Assembly: GCF_015477805.1 (NCBI RefSeq)
Contig: NZ_JADLQL010000006.1
Coordinates: 124,001 to 188,000 of the forward strand
Direction of reading: 5' to 3'
DNA from: Nocardia flavorosea
GTDB lineage: Bacteria > Actinomycetota > Actinomycetes > Mycobacteriales > Mycobacteriaceae
Length of the DNA stretch: 64,000 nucleotides
Below, piece after piece: positions 9,612 to 18,340 of the stretch. The position numbers and the translations under genes were made by a program. The notes beneath the pieces were generated by a model. It did no database searches. It saw only the letters and a list, made by a program, of their open reading frames with translations, and had not been told where the DNA came from. Positions within the stretch are counted from its first letter, which is position 1, and every line of letters begins with the position of its first letter.

Positions 9612-10139
9612 TCATCGGGCCGCGGGCCCTTCGGCGGTCAGCCGGGCGGTCGCCCAGCGGGCCCAGTCGGCTTCCATTCGGTAGTGGCGCAGACCGTGTT
9701 CCAAGGCGATACGCCCGAAGTCGTTGTCGCCGGTGTCCCAGGGAATCTGTTCGAGCAGCGTGGTCAGGTGCGCGAGTTCCGCCTCCGCCCGCTGCTCGAT
9801 ATCGGCGAAGAACGCCAGGGCGGCGGGCGTATCCACCTCCGACAGCAGGAAGACCCGCAGCAGGCGTGAGCTGCGGGCGGGCGTGGAATCCGGGGTGGCG
9901 AGCCAGTCCCTCAGTGCGTGGCGCCCGGTTTCGGTGATCGCGTACAGCTTCCGGCGCCGCGGCCCTTCGGCGGCGATTTCGATCAATCCCTCGCGTTCGA
10001 GCCGGCCGAGTTCACCGTACAGCTGGCTCTGGGTAGCGGCCCATACGTTGGCCATCGAGTTCTCGAAGCGCTTGAGGAGGTCGTAACCGCTGCCGGACTC
10101 TTGCGCGAGAAGGCCGAGCGCGGCGAATCGGAGACTCAT
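9612..10139 (-). CDS. PadR-family transcriptional regulator
   Basis: A 175-residue repressor with an N-terminal winged helix beginning MSLRFAALGLLAQ and the PadR signature GYDLLKRFE. An EGPRRRKLYAITETGR wing follows, and then a C-terminal helical dimerisation region of the Vir type. The start at 10139 matches the family N-terminus; the open frame extends 25 codons further but into the operator region. A perfect 11-bp inverted repeat lies 20 bases upstream. The regulator probably controls itself and the divergent membrane protein and carotenoid oxygenase genes. Confidence 0.9.
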   Translation of the reverse strand: MSLRFAALGLLAQESGSGYDLLKRFENSMANVWAATQSQLYGELGRLEREGLIEIAAEGPRRRKLYAITETGRHALRDWLATPDSTPARSSRLLRVFLLSEVDTPAALAFFADIEQRAEAELAHLTTLLEQIPWDTGDNDFGRIALEHGLRHYRMEADWARWATARLTAEGPAAR

Positions 10140-10159
10140 GGGCCGATGATATCCCTCTC

Positions 10160-10185
10160 TTGTCATGTCACAACTGACATGACAA
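10160..10185. promoter_or_regulatory. Perfect inverted repeat, likely PadR operator
   Basis: TTGTCATGTCA, a four-base spacer CAAC, then TGACATGACAA: eleven base pairs of perfect dyad symmetry in the short gap between padR and the divergent membrane protein gene. PadR-family sites are typically ATGT/ACAT dyads of this size. Its position fits repression of both directions. That the neighbouring PadR protein binds here is inferred. Confidence 0.75.
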
Positions 10186-10223
10186 AGTAGTAGGTCAAGG
10201 CCGACTCCCCACATGAGGTGCCC

Positions 10224-10784
10224 ATGTCCGTCGTTTTCGCCGTCTGCCCGTGGATCGTGTACGCGATCGCCTCGTCTTTCACGCCGGTGGCGACGGCGGC
10301 GCTGATCAGCGGCGCGGCAGCGCTGCTACTCATCGGACTGCGGCTCACTCGCGGTGTTCGCCTGGCCGAAACAACCATCGACAGTGCGACCGCGGCGTTC
10401 TTCCTCGCCGCCGCGCTCTGCTCCGCGGCCACCGGCTCCGATCCGGTCGGCCGGTTCATCGGTGCCGGTTGCGAGTTGTGGCTAGCGCTGGTCGTCGCCG
10501 CCGGGCTCGCGATCGGCCGCCCGTTCACCGAGCCGATCGCACGCCGGCAGGCGCCGGCGGAGTTCAGCGCCACGCCCGCTTTCCGCGCATTCAATACCGT
10601 GATCACGCGCGCCTGGCTGGTCAGTTTCCTCGTGGCGGGCTTGCTCATCCTGGTTTCGGTCGGCGCTTTCGGCCCAGCCGGCCGCTACGCCACCTACGTT
10701 CTCATCCCCCTCTCGATTCTGATCCCCGTGCGCTACACGGCACACCTCGTCCGAAAGGTACGGTTCGATGCAGCTCCCGTCTGA
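10224..10784 (+). CDS. Hydrophobic membrane protein of unknown function
   Basis: A 186-residue protein with five or six hydrophobic helices (around residues 5-20, 22-40, 55-72, 80-100, 128-150 and 152-172). No family is recognised; polar segments are short. ATG at 10224 has GAGG six bases upstream; a GTG at 10218 would add two residues. Its 3' end overlaps the start of the carotenoid oxygenase gene by 17 bases, so the two are translated from one message, and both lie downstream of the PadR operator. A membrane role linked to carotenoid or apocarotenoid handling is only a suggestion. Confidence 0.8.
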   Translation: MSVVFAVCPWIVYAIASSFTPVATAALISGAAALLLIGLRLTRGVRLAETTIDSATAAFFLAAALCSAATGSDPVGRFIGAGCELWLALVVAAGLAIGRPFTEPIARRQAPAEFSATPAFRAFNTVITRAWLVSFLVAGLLILVSVGAFGPAGRYATYVLIPLSILIPVRYTAHLVRKVRFDAAPV

Positions 10785-12111
10785 CACCCGTTCCACACAC
10801 GCCCATCTGGAAGACAACTTCGCCCCGGTGGACCGGGAACGCACGGTGCGCACACTCCGGGTGACCGGCCGGATCCCCGCCGAACTCAACGGCCGGTACC
10901 TGCGAAACGGCCCGAACCCGGTAAACGGTTCGCCGCACTGGTTTCTCGGCGAGGGCATGCTGCACGGGGTCCGGTTGCGGGACGGCCAGGCCGAGTGGTA
11001 CCGCAACCGCTGGGTTCGTACCGCAAAATTCGACGGAGACCCCACACCGCTCTACGACCCGGCTACCGGCAACCGCAATCTCCATGTGGCCAACGCCAAT
11101 ACACATATCGTCGGTCACGCCGGGCACCTGCTGGCGCTGGTCGAATCGTCACTGCCCTGGGAAATCACCGACGAGCTCGATACCCTGGGCGTCTACGATT
11201 TCGGCGGTGCGCTCACCGATTCGATGACCGCGCATCCCAAGACCTGCCCCGTCACCGGGGAACTGCATTTCTTCGGCTACGGCAGCCTCACCACACCACA
11301 TGTGCGCTATCACCGCGCCGATGCGGGCGGCACGCTCGTCGTGGACCAGCCGATCGACGTCCCCGGCCTGACCATGATGCACGACTTCGCGATCACCGAA
11401 CGGTACGTCCTGTTCCTCGATCTGCCGGTCGTTTTCAGTCTCGAATCGGCACAGCAGGGCACCATGCCCTACCTCTGGGACGCCGGCTACGGGGCCCGTA
11501 TCGGGGTGCTGCGCCGCGACGATCCGGCCGCGGCGGTGCGCTGGTTCGATATCGCACCCTGCTATGTCTTCCACGTCGCGAACGCCTTCGATTCCGGCGG
11601 CGTGATCACCTTGCACGCGGTGCGCTACGAGTCGATGTGGGTCGGTTCCAGTTCGGCCTTCGACGAGGACGGAACACTGCACGAATGGACGATCGATCTC
11701 ACCCGCGACACGGTTACCGAACGCGCCCTCGACGACCGCAGTATCGAGTTCCCGCGCATCGACGACGCGTCGACCGGCCGGCCACACTCGAACGTGTACG
11801 CCATCGGCACCCACCACCTGACCGCATACGATACGAACTCGGGTCAGCACCGGACACACGAATTCGGCCCGGACGAGCCCGGCGAGGCCGTCTTCGTACC
11901 GTCCGCCACCGGCGCCGGATACCTGCTGCTGTTCGTATTCCGCGCCGAAACCGCCACCAGCGATCTCGTAATCCTCGACGCCGGGAATCCGTCGGCGGCC
12001 CCGCTCGCGCAGATCCATCTCGGTGTGCGTGTCCCGACCGGGTTCCACGGCAACTGGTTTCCCGACCCTCCCGCACAGAGCCGGCCACTTCCCGGGTTGA
12101 CCTCGAGTTAG
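10768..12111 (+). CDS. Carotenoid oxygenase family protein (retinal pigment epithelial membrane protein type)
   Basis: A 447-residue seven-bladed propeller enzyme. The four iron-ligand histidine contexts are visible as TAHPKTCPVTGELHFFGY, MMHDFAITERYVLF, FHVANAFD and the C-terminal GFHGNWFP. Family members cleave carotenoid or stilbene double bonds with O2 and a non-haem Fe(II). N-terminal motifs GRYLRNGPNPV and WFLGEGMLHGVRL are also standard. The start overlaps the preceding membrane gene, with a GAAAGG site. The exact substrate is unknown; the PadR operator upstream suggests an inducible aromatic or apocarotenoid substrate. Confidence 0.93.
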   Translation: MQLPSDTRSTHAHLEDNFAPVDRERTVRTLRVTGRIPAELNGRYLRNGPNPVNGSPHWFLGEGMLHGVRLRDGQAEWYRNRWVRTAKFDGDPTPLYDPATGNRNLHVANANTHIVGHAGHLLALVESSLPWEITDELDTLGVYDFGGALTDSMTAHPKTCPVTGELHFFGYGSLTTPHVRYHRADAGGTLVVDQPIDVPGLTMMHDFAITERYVLFLDLPVVFSLESAQQGTMPYLWDAGYGARIGVLRRDDPAAAVRWFDIAPCYVFHVANAFDSGGVITLHAVRYESMWVGSSSAFDEDGTLHEWTIDLTRDTVTERALDDRSIEFPRIDDASTGRPHSNVYAIGTHHLTAYDTNSGQHRTHEFGPDEPGEAVFVPSATGAGYLLLFVFRAETATSDLVILDAGNPSAAPLAQIHLGVRVPTGFHGNWFPDPPAQSRPLPGLTSS

Positions 12112-12159
12112 GTTGAGGATCCAGACTGACCCGGTACCAGCTGATCGAGGAGGCACACA

Positions 12160-13158
12160 GTGCGAGCAGTACAGGTCAAGGAGTTCGGCGGACCAGAGGT
12201 ACTCGGGCTGCAGGAGGTTCCGGCGCCCGAACCGGCGGCCGGACAGGTCGTGGTGCAGGTCGGCGCGGCCGATGTGATGTTCCTCGACACCCAGTTGCGC
12301 GCGGGCTGGGGCACCGATTTCTTCCCGGTGCGGCCGCCGTACATTCCCGGCGGCGCGATCGGTGGCACGGTCCGCGCAGTCGGGCCGGGCGTGGACAGTG
12401 CCTGGGTCGGCCGGCGGGTGGCGGCCCGGACGGCGGCCAGTGGTATCGGCGGCGGAGTCCCGACCGGGGGCTACGCCGAACAGGCACTCGCGCAGGCCGA
12501 TCTTCTCACCGAGGTGCCCGAGGAGGTGAGCATCGACCAGGCGACAGCACTTGTCCACGACGGTCATACCGCGCTCGCCGTCTTCGACCGTGCCGCCGTG
12601 CGGGCCGGTGATCGGGTACTGATCACCGCCGCGGCCGGCGGGCTGGGTACCCTGCTCATCCAATTCGCCCGGCAGGCGGGTGCGCACGTGATCGCGGCCG
12701 CGCGCGGAGACGCCAAGCTCGCGCTCACCGAACGCCTGGGCGCGCATATCGCGATCGATTACTCCGCCCCCGGCTGGACCGATCGCGTACTGGCCGCGAC
12801 CGGCGGCGCGGGCCCCCGGATCGTGCTCGACGGCGCCGGTGGCGGGCCCGGCGATTCGGCACTGGCGATCACCGCCGCGGGCGGGCGATTCATCGGATAT
12901 GGCGCGGCCGCAGGAGAATTCGCCGGTTCAGCAGCGGCCGACGCCCGCGCGCGCGGAATCGATGCCGTCGGCTTGCATGAACTGGACACCGGTGACGACT
13001 ATCGCGCCGGGTATGCCACCCGCATACTCGATGCCCTGGCGACCGACGCGGTCGAGGTCGTCATCGGCCAGACCTACCCGCTGGCCGAGGCGGCTCGCGC
13101 GCACGCGGCCATCGAGGCCCGCACCGCGCTGGGCCGCACCCTGCTCCGTATCGGTTGA
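12160..13158 (+). CDS. Zinc-type alcohol dehydrogenase-like NADPH:quinone oxidoreductase
   Basis: A 332-residue MDR-superfamily oxidoreductase starting at GTG with GAGGAGG just upstream. It has the GroES-like N-terminal domain, then the nucleotide-binding domain with AAAGGLGTLLIQFARQ (about residues 165-180). The catalytic and structural zinc cysteines of true alcohol dehydrogenases are absent, as in the quinone oxidoreductase subfamily. Such enzymes reduce quinones or enones with NADPH. It follows the carotenoid oxygenase by 48 bases on the same strand and may be part of the same transcript. Confidence 0.9.
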   Translation: MRAVQVKEFGGPEVLGLQEVPAPEPAAGQVVVQVGAADVMFLDTQLRAGWGTDFFPVRPPYIPGGAIGGTVRAVGPGVDSAWVGRRVAARTAASGIGGGVPTGGYAEQALAQADLLTEVPEEVSIDQATALVHDGHTALAVFDRAAVRAGDRVLITAAAGGLGTLLIQFARQAGAHVIAAARGDAKLALTERLGAHIAIDYSAPGWTDRVLAATGGAGPRIVLDGAGGGPGDSALAITAAGGRFIGYGAAAGEFAGSAAADARARGIDAVGLHELDTGDDYRAGYATRILDALATDAVEVVIGQTYPLAEAARAHAAIEARTALGRTLLRIG

Positions 13159-13175
13159 TCTCCGCTCGCGGGCGG

Positions 13176-13733
13176 CTATGCCGAGGTCGTGCCGACGGCC
13201 TCGGCATAGTGACGGCGCAGCGCCGTCACCGTCGCCGGGTCCGGCGGCCCGAGGGGTTCACCGCCGAGCGATTCCACGAGCGCGTCGAGGCAGACGTGGT
13301 AACCGGCGGCAGTGCCCTCCACACCATGCGGGCCGGGTGTGCCGAACCAGACGGTGCAACGCAATCGCGTCCCCTGCCCGTCGGCGCTCAGCTCGAACCG
13401 CAGTTGCTCGTCGTCCCAGCGGAATTCGAAGACCTGCGGGGGATCCCAGGTGATGATCCGGCCGGGAAGGTCGGGTTCGTCGAGATCGATTTCCATCTCG
13501 GCCAGTTCGCCCGCGGCCTGTTCGACCGATTCGGGCCAGAACCGGAACCGGACCTCGGCCCCGGCCCGGCGCTCGCCGAGGATATCGGCCGGGAACCAAT
13601 GCCGCAGATGCTCGGATTCGGTGAGCGCCCGCCATACTTTGGCCGGCGGATGTGCGAGCACGCGCTCATAGCGGACGCCCACGCGATCGCCGTCGCGCAA
13701 TACCTCGCCGAGCCGCTGGTTCACTCCGGTCAT
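13176..13733 (-). CDS. SRPBCC/AHSA1-like (START-fold) protein
   Basis: A 185-residue protein with the AHSA1 signatures VLAHPPAKVWRALTESEHLRHWFP near residues 22-45 and ITWDPPQVFEFRWDDE in the middle. The fold is a ligand-binding helix-grip. The ATG at 13733 follows the ArsR stop by a single base, so translation is almost certainly coupled. ArsR-SRPBCC pairs are widespread in actinobacteria; the SRPBCC partner may bind a hydrophobic ligand, but its function is unproven. It is convergent with the quinone oxidoreductase. Confidence 0.9.
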   Translation of the reverse strand: MTGVNQRLGEVLRDGDRVGVRYERVLAHPPAKVWRALTESEHLRHWFPADILGERRAGAEVRFRFWPESVEQAAGELAEMEIDLDEPDLPGRIITWDPPQVFEFRWDDEQLRFELSADGQGTRLRCTVWFGTPGPHGVEGTAAGYHVCLDALVESLGGEPLGPPDPATVTALRRHYAEAVGTTSA

Positions 13734-13734
13734 C

Positions 13735-14076
13735 TCACTCCTCGGGTTCGTCGGGCATGGTGTCGAGATAGCCCTCGAGCTGGTCGAGCCGATCGGCCCA
13801 GATTTCGCGGAACGGCGCCAGCCAGGCATCGATCTCGCGCAGCCGGGCGGCGGCCAGCGCATAGTGGCGACGCGGGCCGTCCACCCGGACCTGCACCAGC
13901 GCGGCGGCGTCGAGCATTTTCAGATGTTTGGACACATTCGGTTGCGCCGTATCCAGCGCACCGACGAGTTCGCCGACGGTGTGCTCACCGTCACGCAGCA
14001 GTTCGAGGATCCGCCGCCGCGTGGGATCGGCGAGAACTTCGAAGACATCGCGAGCCACGCCCATATAATTCCTCAT
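13735..14076 (-). CDS. ArsR-family transcriptional regulator
   Basis: A 113-residue winged-helix regulator: DVFEVLADPTRRRILELLRDGEHTVGELV, then the recognition helix in QPNVSKHLKML. No metal-binding Cys motif (ELCVCDL) is seen, so this is the non-metal branch usually paired with SRPBCC proteins. ATG at 14076 or ATG at 14064 are both possible; the second has AGGAA upstream. An 8-bp inverted repeat lies directly upstream of the start, ideal for autorepression. It is the first gene of a two-gene operon. Confidence 0.9.
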   Translation of the reverse strand: MRNYMGVARDVFEVLADPTRRRILELLRDGEHTVGELVGALDTAQPNVSKHLKMLDAAALVQVRVDGPRRHYALAAARLREIDAWLAPFREIWADRLDQLEGYLDTMPDEPEE

Positions 14077-14081
14077 GGAGA

Positions 14082-14101
14082 ATATTCCTGTCAAGGAATA
14101 T
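14082..14101. promoter_or_regulatory. Inverted repeat upstream of arsR-type gene (likely operator)
   Basis: ATATTCCT, spacer GTCA, AGGAATAT: a perfect 8-bp dyad ending six bases before the regulator start. It is AT-rich in an otherwise very GC-rich window. The position across the probable promoter or leader suggests autoregulation by the ArsR protein. Confidence 0.7.
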
Positions 14102-14251
14102 ATTTGCTCTCCGCTGCGGGCACCGAGCCCTACCCGAGTTCCGCACAGCCCCCGGCCGCCGCGCCACCGAACCGCCCGCGTGCTTCGGTATCCGTTACCC
14201 TCACGCCCCCGCACTCGTACCCGGCCGCGGAACCAGCCGATGCCCGGCAGG

Positions 14252-15094
14252 TCAGGAGCCCACAACGCCGCATACCCGGTCGACATCGCGCCGTACCCAG
14301 GACAGGAAGCTGTTCACCTCCTCGACGGGCAGGTCGCGTGCCTCACCCCGCGGCCGCTCGAAGCTGCGCAGCGCTCGATCCACCACCGGACGGAAGCGCG
14401 GTTCGGCGGCCGCGATCGAGCGCCCGGCCGCTCGTTTGGCAGCCCAGCGCCCGGTCCGGCAGTAGAGGACGGACCGGCAGCCGTTGAGTACCCGATTGTC
14501 GGCGAGATGTCCCTGCCCCGCCGCATGCTCCCGCACCGACTCCGCCACCGCCGCCAGCAGGTCCCGCCGCGCGGGTGCGCCGAGCGCTTCCCGAATCGAA
14601 CGACCGGCCAACGTCCACCCACTCTGCTGCCCGACCGCGCGATCGATCACGAACCAGAACCCCTGCGTCCCCCCGGGGTCGTAATCGGCGACGGCCGGCA
14701 GCAGCGGACCTGTGTTCAGGTTCAGCAGATACCCTGCGCCCGGAGCACCGGAAACGGCGAAGTCGGCGTCGTACACCACGAGCTCCAGACCGGCGGCCGG
14801 ACAGCGGAACCCGGGATGGGCCAGTGCCTGTGCCAACTCGTGCGCGGCCGGCACGGGCGCCGACGGGTCGACCACGACCGCGATATCGATATCGCTGCGG
14901 CCGTGCCGATAGTCCCCCAACGCCAGCGAACCCACCGCGCCGACACTCACCAGCCGATCGCCGTAGACGTCGCGGACCCGCCGCACCAGTTCGGACAGGT
15001 AGGACTGCACGTCACCGGGCAGGTCATCCGGCCCGGTAGCCCCACCGGCGCCCGGTTGCCCGTGCCGATCCCACGGCGGCCCGTAATCCGTCAT
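14252..15094 (-). CDS. Nucleotidyltransferase, aminoglycoside adenylyltransferase-like
   Basis: A 280-residue protein with the polymerase-beta type nucleotidyltransferase motif GSLALGDYRHGRSDIDIAVVV (Gly-Ser, then the DxD metal pair). A C-terminal helical region rich in WAAKRAAGRS and FLSWVRRDVD follows, as in the AadA/DUF4111 group. The family transfers AMP to streptomycin or spectinomycin, but many homologues have no resistance phenotype. ATG at 15094 (MTDYGPPW) is chosen because an extra five residues from 15109 have no better ribosome site. It stands alone between the ArsR operon and the ankyrin gene. Confidence 0.85.
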   Translation of the reverse strand: MTDYGPPWDRHGQPGAGGATGPDDLPGDVQSYLSELVRRVRDVYGDRLVSVGAVGSLALGDYRHGRSDIDIAVVVDPSAPVPAAHELAQALAHPGFRCPAAGLELVVYDADFAVSGAPGAGYLLNLNTGPLLPAVADYDPGGTQGFWFVIDRAVGQQSGWTLAGRSIREALGAPARRDLLAAVAESVREHAAGQGHLADNRVLNGCRSVLYCRTGRWAAKRAAGRSIAAAEPRFRPVVDRALRSFERPRGEARDLPVEEVNSFLSWVRRDVDRVCGVVGS

Positions 15095-15269
15095 CGCACA
15101 CCCGCGCAATACGGTCCCGCCGCCGGACCGCCCGCACCGAACCCGACCATCCCCTCAGGCTAGGGCTCGACAGGATATGGATGCGCACCCCGCCGCCATA
15201 TCATCGGCGCGGCGCGCTGCATGCGCGTCCGGGCGGTTATCCGGTTGACACCGCAGCTGTAATTGGTGG

Positions 15270-16022
15270 GTGACGAACCTGATCAGCGCGGTGTGGGAAC
15301 GCGACCCGACGGCAGTCGAGACACTACTGAAAGAAGGCGCGGAGCCCGACGAGCCGGACGAGGACGGGAGCACTCCGCTCTACCAGGCCGCAGTGCACGG
15401 TTCCACCGAAATCGTTCACCTGCTCCTGGCATACGGGGCGGATCCGAATCTCGCCGGCGACCCTGTCGAAGAAGGACTGCCGTTGTGCGCCGCGGCGTGC
15501 TGGAACCACACCGGTGTCGTATCGGCGCTGCTGGCCGCCGGCGCCGACCCCGATCTGCCCGAACCGCCACATCCGGACCAGACGGGCCCGGGCACTCCTC
15601 CGCTGCTGTGGGCCGTGCGCAACGGCCACCGCGAAACGGTGGACCTCTTGCTCACCGCGGGCGCCGACCCGAACCTCTCCCCCACGCCGTTGACGATTGC
15701 GGCCCGCGGCGGACGATACGGGATCGTGCGGTCACTGCTCGACCACGGCGCCGACCCCACGCGCACCGACCAGGACGGGCGGACAGCCGCGCAGATCGCA
15801 GCCGAGCTCGCCGGCGCGGACCTGGTCGGCCTTCTCGCCGAATCACCCGGCTGGGGCGAACGCGGCTACACGGTACATCGCAGTCCCGCCGGCGACGGCA
15901 CGGAACTGATCACCCTGCGCTACGACGACCGCGACGGCGGCGGGGGTGAGACCTCGATCCAGAACGGGCACAGCGCGATTGCCGCGCTGCTGCAGGCACC
16001 GGGCGAATCAGGCCCGGAGTGA
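15270..16022 (+). CDS. Ankyrin-repeat protein
   Basis: A 250-residue protein starting at GTG. It has about five ankyrin repeats spanning residues 1-190; clear repeats include STPLYQAAVHGSTEIVHLLLAYGADPN and PPLLWAVRNGHRETVDLLLTAGADPN. A C-terminal non-repeat section has several Asp and Gly residues. Ankyrin repeats bind protein partners; nothing indicates the partner. There is no signal peptide. The gene is bounded by the divergent nucleotidyltransferase and the downstream monooxygenase. Confidence 0.9.
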   Translation: MTNLISAVWERDPTAVETLLKEGAEPDEPDEDGSTPLYQAAVHGSTEIVHLLLAYGADPNLAGDPVEEGLPLCAAACWNHTGVVSALLAAGADPDLPEPPHPDQTGPGTPPLLWAVRNGHRETVDLLLTAGADPNLSPTPLTIAARGGRYGIVRSLLDHGADPTRTDQDGRTAAQIAAELAGADLVGLLAESPGWGERGYTVHRSPAGDGTELITLRYDDRDGGGGETSIQNGHSAIAALLQAPGESGPE

Positions 16023-16160
16023 CGGTGAATCACCGAACGGTCCGGACGATCTCCGCTCGGCAATCCGCGCCACAACCGGCCCCCTGTTGGCCGAAAGTGC
16101 CGATCTGGACCCTGTCCGCGGTTCTACAGTGAAAGGTGACACAGGCGGACAGGAGCGGGG

Positions 16161-17627
16161 ATGAGCGTGGCACGCCCGATATCGGTACTGATCATCGGCA
16201 CCGGATTCGGCGGAATCGGCGTGGCGATCGAATTGCGACGCCACGGCTTCACCGATTTGACCATCCTGGAGAAAGCCCTCGATCTCGGCGGGGTCTGGCG
16301 GGAGAACACCTACCCCGGGGCGGCCTGCGATGTTCCGTCTCCGCTGTACTCGTATTCGTTCGAGCCGAAACCCGACTGGCCGCAGCGCTATTCCGGGCAG
16401 GCCGCCATCCACGAGTATCTGCGTGGGGTCGCGGGCCGGCACGAGCTGCTCGACCGGATCGAGTTCGGCACCGAGGTCACCGAGGCGGTGTTCGACGAGA
16501 AAACCGGCCGCTGGACGGTGACCACGGCCGACGACGCCACCCACCACGCCGATGTGCTTATTTCGGCCGTCGGGCAACTGTCCCGCCCGCAATATCCGAG
16601 TATTCCGGGTGTCGGCAGTTTTGCCGGAGAGTCTTTCCATTCGGCCATGTGGGATCACGAGGTGAACCTCGCCGGCAAACGAGTGGCCTGTATCGGTACC
16701 GGCGCCAGCGCCGTCCAATATGTGCCACAGATCCAACCGCAGGTCGAACAGCTCACCCTGTTCCAGCGCACCGCCGCATGGGTGCTGCCGAAATTCGATA
16801 CCGATTATTCGCCGGTGCAGCACAAATTGTTCGCGAGAATTCCCGGTATGCTTTCGGTCGAACGCCTGGGCTGGTGGCTGACGGCCGAGATATCCTCGCT
16901 GGGCCTGGTGGAACTACCGATCATCAGCCGCCTGGTGGCGCGGATGGCGGCACGGAACCTGCGCAAGAATGTCGACGATCCCGAGTTGCGCGCCAAACTC
17001 ACTCCCGATTATCCGATCGCCTGTAAACGCACACTCTTCTCCAGCGATTACTTTCCGGCGCTCACGCAACCCAATGTGGAAGTGACCACCGCTGCCGTCA
17101 CCGAGATAACCCCGCGCGGTGTCCGCACGGCCGACGGCGCGCTACACGAAGCCGATGTGATCATCTACGGCACCGGTTTCAAAGGCACCGAATTCCTGTG
17201 GCCGATGCGGATCAGCGGCCGGGGCGGTCGCGAACTGGCCGATGTGTGGGCCGACGGCGCACACGCCTATTACGGCATGGCAGTGCCGGAGTTCCCGAAT
17301 TTCTTCATGGTCTACGGGCCGAATACGAACCTGGGCGTCGGATCGATCATCTATATGATCGAAACCCAGTCGAGGTATATCCGTCAGGCCGTACAACTCC
17401 TCGCGGGCAAACCCGGACACGTGCTCGAGGTCCGCGCCGAAACCGAGCGCACGTTCAACGACGCGCTGCAGAAACGTCTCGAGCGCACCCCGTGGAATTT
17501 CTGCTCCAGCTGGTATCGCAATGCCGCCGGACGGATCACCAACAACTGGCCCGGTACGGTCACCAGCTACCGCCGGCGCGTCCGCAGACTGGAGCCGCAG
17601 GACTACACCCTTACCCCTGCCGCGTAA
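16161..17627 (+). CDS. Flavin-containing (Baeyer-Villiger type) monooxygenase
   Basis: A 488-residue FAD/NADPH enzyme. An N-terminal FAD Rossmann motif GTGFGG (13-18) is followed by GGVWRENTYPGAACDVPS. The BVMO fingerprint appears as FAGESFHSAMWD (154-165), and the NADPH-binding motif as GTGASA (179-184). Family members oxygenate ketones to esters or oxidise heteroatoms. GACAGGAGCGGGG lies just upstream of the ATG. Substrate is unknown. It is convergent with the hypothetical gene at 17659. Confidence 0.93.
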   Translation: MSVARPISVLIIGTGFGGIGVAIELRRHGFTDLTILEKALDLGGVWRENTYPGAACDVPSPLYSYSFEPKPDWPQRYSGQAAIHEYLRGVAGRHELLDRIEFGTEVTEAVFDEKTGRWTVTTADDATHHADVLISAVGQLSRPQYPSIPGVGSFAGESFHSAMWDHEVNLAGKRVACIGTGASAVQYVPQIQPQVEQLTLFQRTAAWVLPKFDTDYSPVQHKLFARIPGMLSVERLGWWLTAEISSLGLVELPIISRLVARMAARNLRKNVDDPELRAKLTPDYPIACKRTLFSSDYFPALTQPNVEVTTAAVTEITPRGVRTADGALHEADVIIYGTGFKGTEFLWPMRISGRGGRELADVWADGAHAYYGMAVPEFPNFFMVYGPNTNLGVGSIIYMIETQSRYIRQAVQLLAGKPGHVLEVRAETERTFNDALQKRLERTPWNFCSSWYRNAAGRITNNWPGTVTSYRRRVRRLEPQDYTLTPAA

Positions 17628-17658
17628 GCCTCCGGCCGGTGGTCGCTGCGACGGCCTG

Positions 17659-18120
17659 TCAGAAGTCGGGAAACAGCCAGAGATCCTGCGCGGTCACCGC
17701 CCGCAGGTACGCCGCCAGCGACCGCACCCGGGTGAGCGCGTACCCGTCGTCACTGTCGGCGCCGAACAGCGGTGTCTGCGCATCCCCCGATTCGGCGCGA
17801 CCCAGCCATTCGTCCAGCCGTTCCAGAAATCCGCGCACGTCGTCGGGATCCAACAATTCGTACAGGCTCAGCCCGAACTCATCGGACACCCACTTCTCGT
17901 AGACCTGCCCGCGGAACCCGGTCGCATCACCGTCGGACGGCCAGAACAGGCCACCTTGCGCGAAATCGCGCGGTAGCTCGTCGAACGGTTCGAGATCGTC
18001 CGGATGCAACCACCCGAACTCCCCGCGTTCCTCCGGCGGCATCGCCTGGAGCTGCTGGAAGGCCGCCAAATCGGATACCCGGCTCTGGCTGGGCCGGACC
18101 GCGTACACGTCGAGTCCCAT
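17659..18120 (-). CDS. Hypothetical acidic protein (153 aa)
   Basis: A 153-residue soluble protein starting MGLDVYAVRPSQSRVSDLA and rich in Asp, Glu, Leu and aromatic residues. No domain is recognised with certainty. Similar actinobacterial proteins begin MGLDVY and are annotated only as hypothetical. The open frame continues upstream to 19068 but that stretch is Arg/Gly-rich and overlaps other features, so the ATG at 18120 is the start. It is transcribed divergently from the secreted protein at 18341. Confidence 0.75.
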   Translation of the reverse strand: MGLDVYAVRPSQSRVSDLAAFQQLQAMPPEERGEFGWLHPDDLEPFDELPRDFAQGGLFWPSDGDATGFRGQVYEKWVSDEFGLSLYELLDPDDVRGFLERLDEWLGRAESGDAQTPLFGADSDDGYALTRVRSLAAYLRAVTAQDLWLFPDF

Positions 18121-18263
18121 GGGGACGAGCCTATGCATTTCCCGGTCCGGATGCAGACTCTGCGCCACATTCCCGGCACACCGCCGAAACACCCCCGGAC
18201 AATCCCGCCTCGTGGTGGACTGAACGACCGCCTCCCGCGGCCGGCGTGTCCGGTCAAGGGACC

Positions 18264-18302
18264 TACCCAGCGAGGGGTTTACCCCTGGCAGCTCCCTGGG
18301 TA
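18264..18302 (+). promoter_or_regulatory. Possible structured leader
   Basis: TACCCAG (18264-18270) can pair with CTGGGTA (18296-18302), enclosing a small GGGGT/ACCCC hairpin. It ends 38 bases before the likely TTG start of the secreted protein. It may be an RNA leader or a protein-binding dyad; no known riboswitch class is recognised. Confidence 0.35.
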
Positions 18303-18340
18303 ACCGGCCCGGAACCCCGTTGTTCGAGAGGAATAATGTC

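Noticed and set aside
11149..12747. A 532-codon minus-strand gene
   Set aside because: It is antisense to the carotenoid oxygenase, which has complete family motifs; the minus frame shows only GC-driven openness.
14252..15094. A proven aminoglycoside resistance gene
   Set aside because: The nucleotidyltransferase motif is present, but many homologues in actinobacteria have no resistance role, so only the family is assigned.
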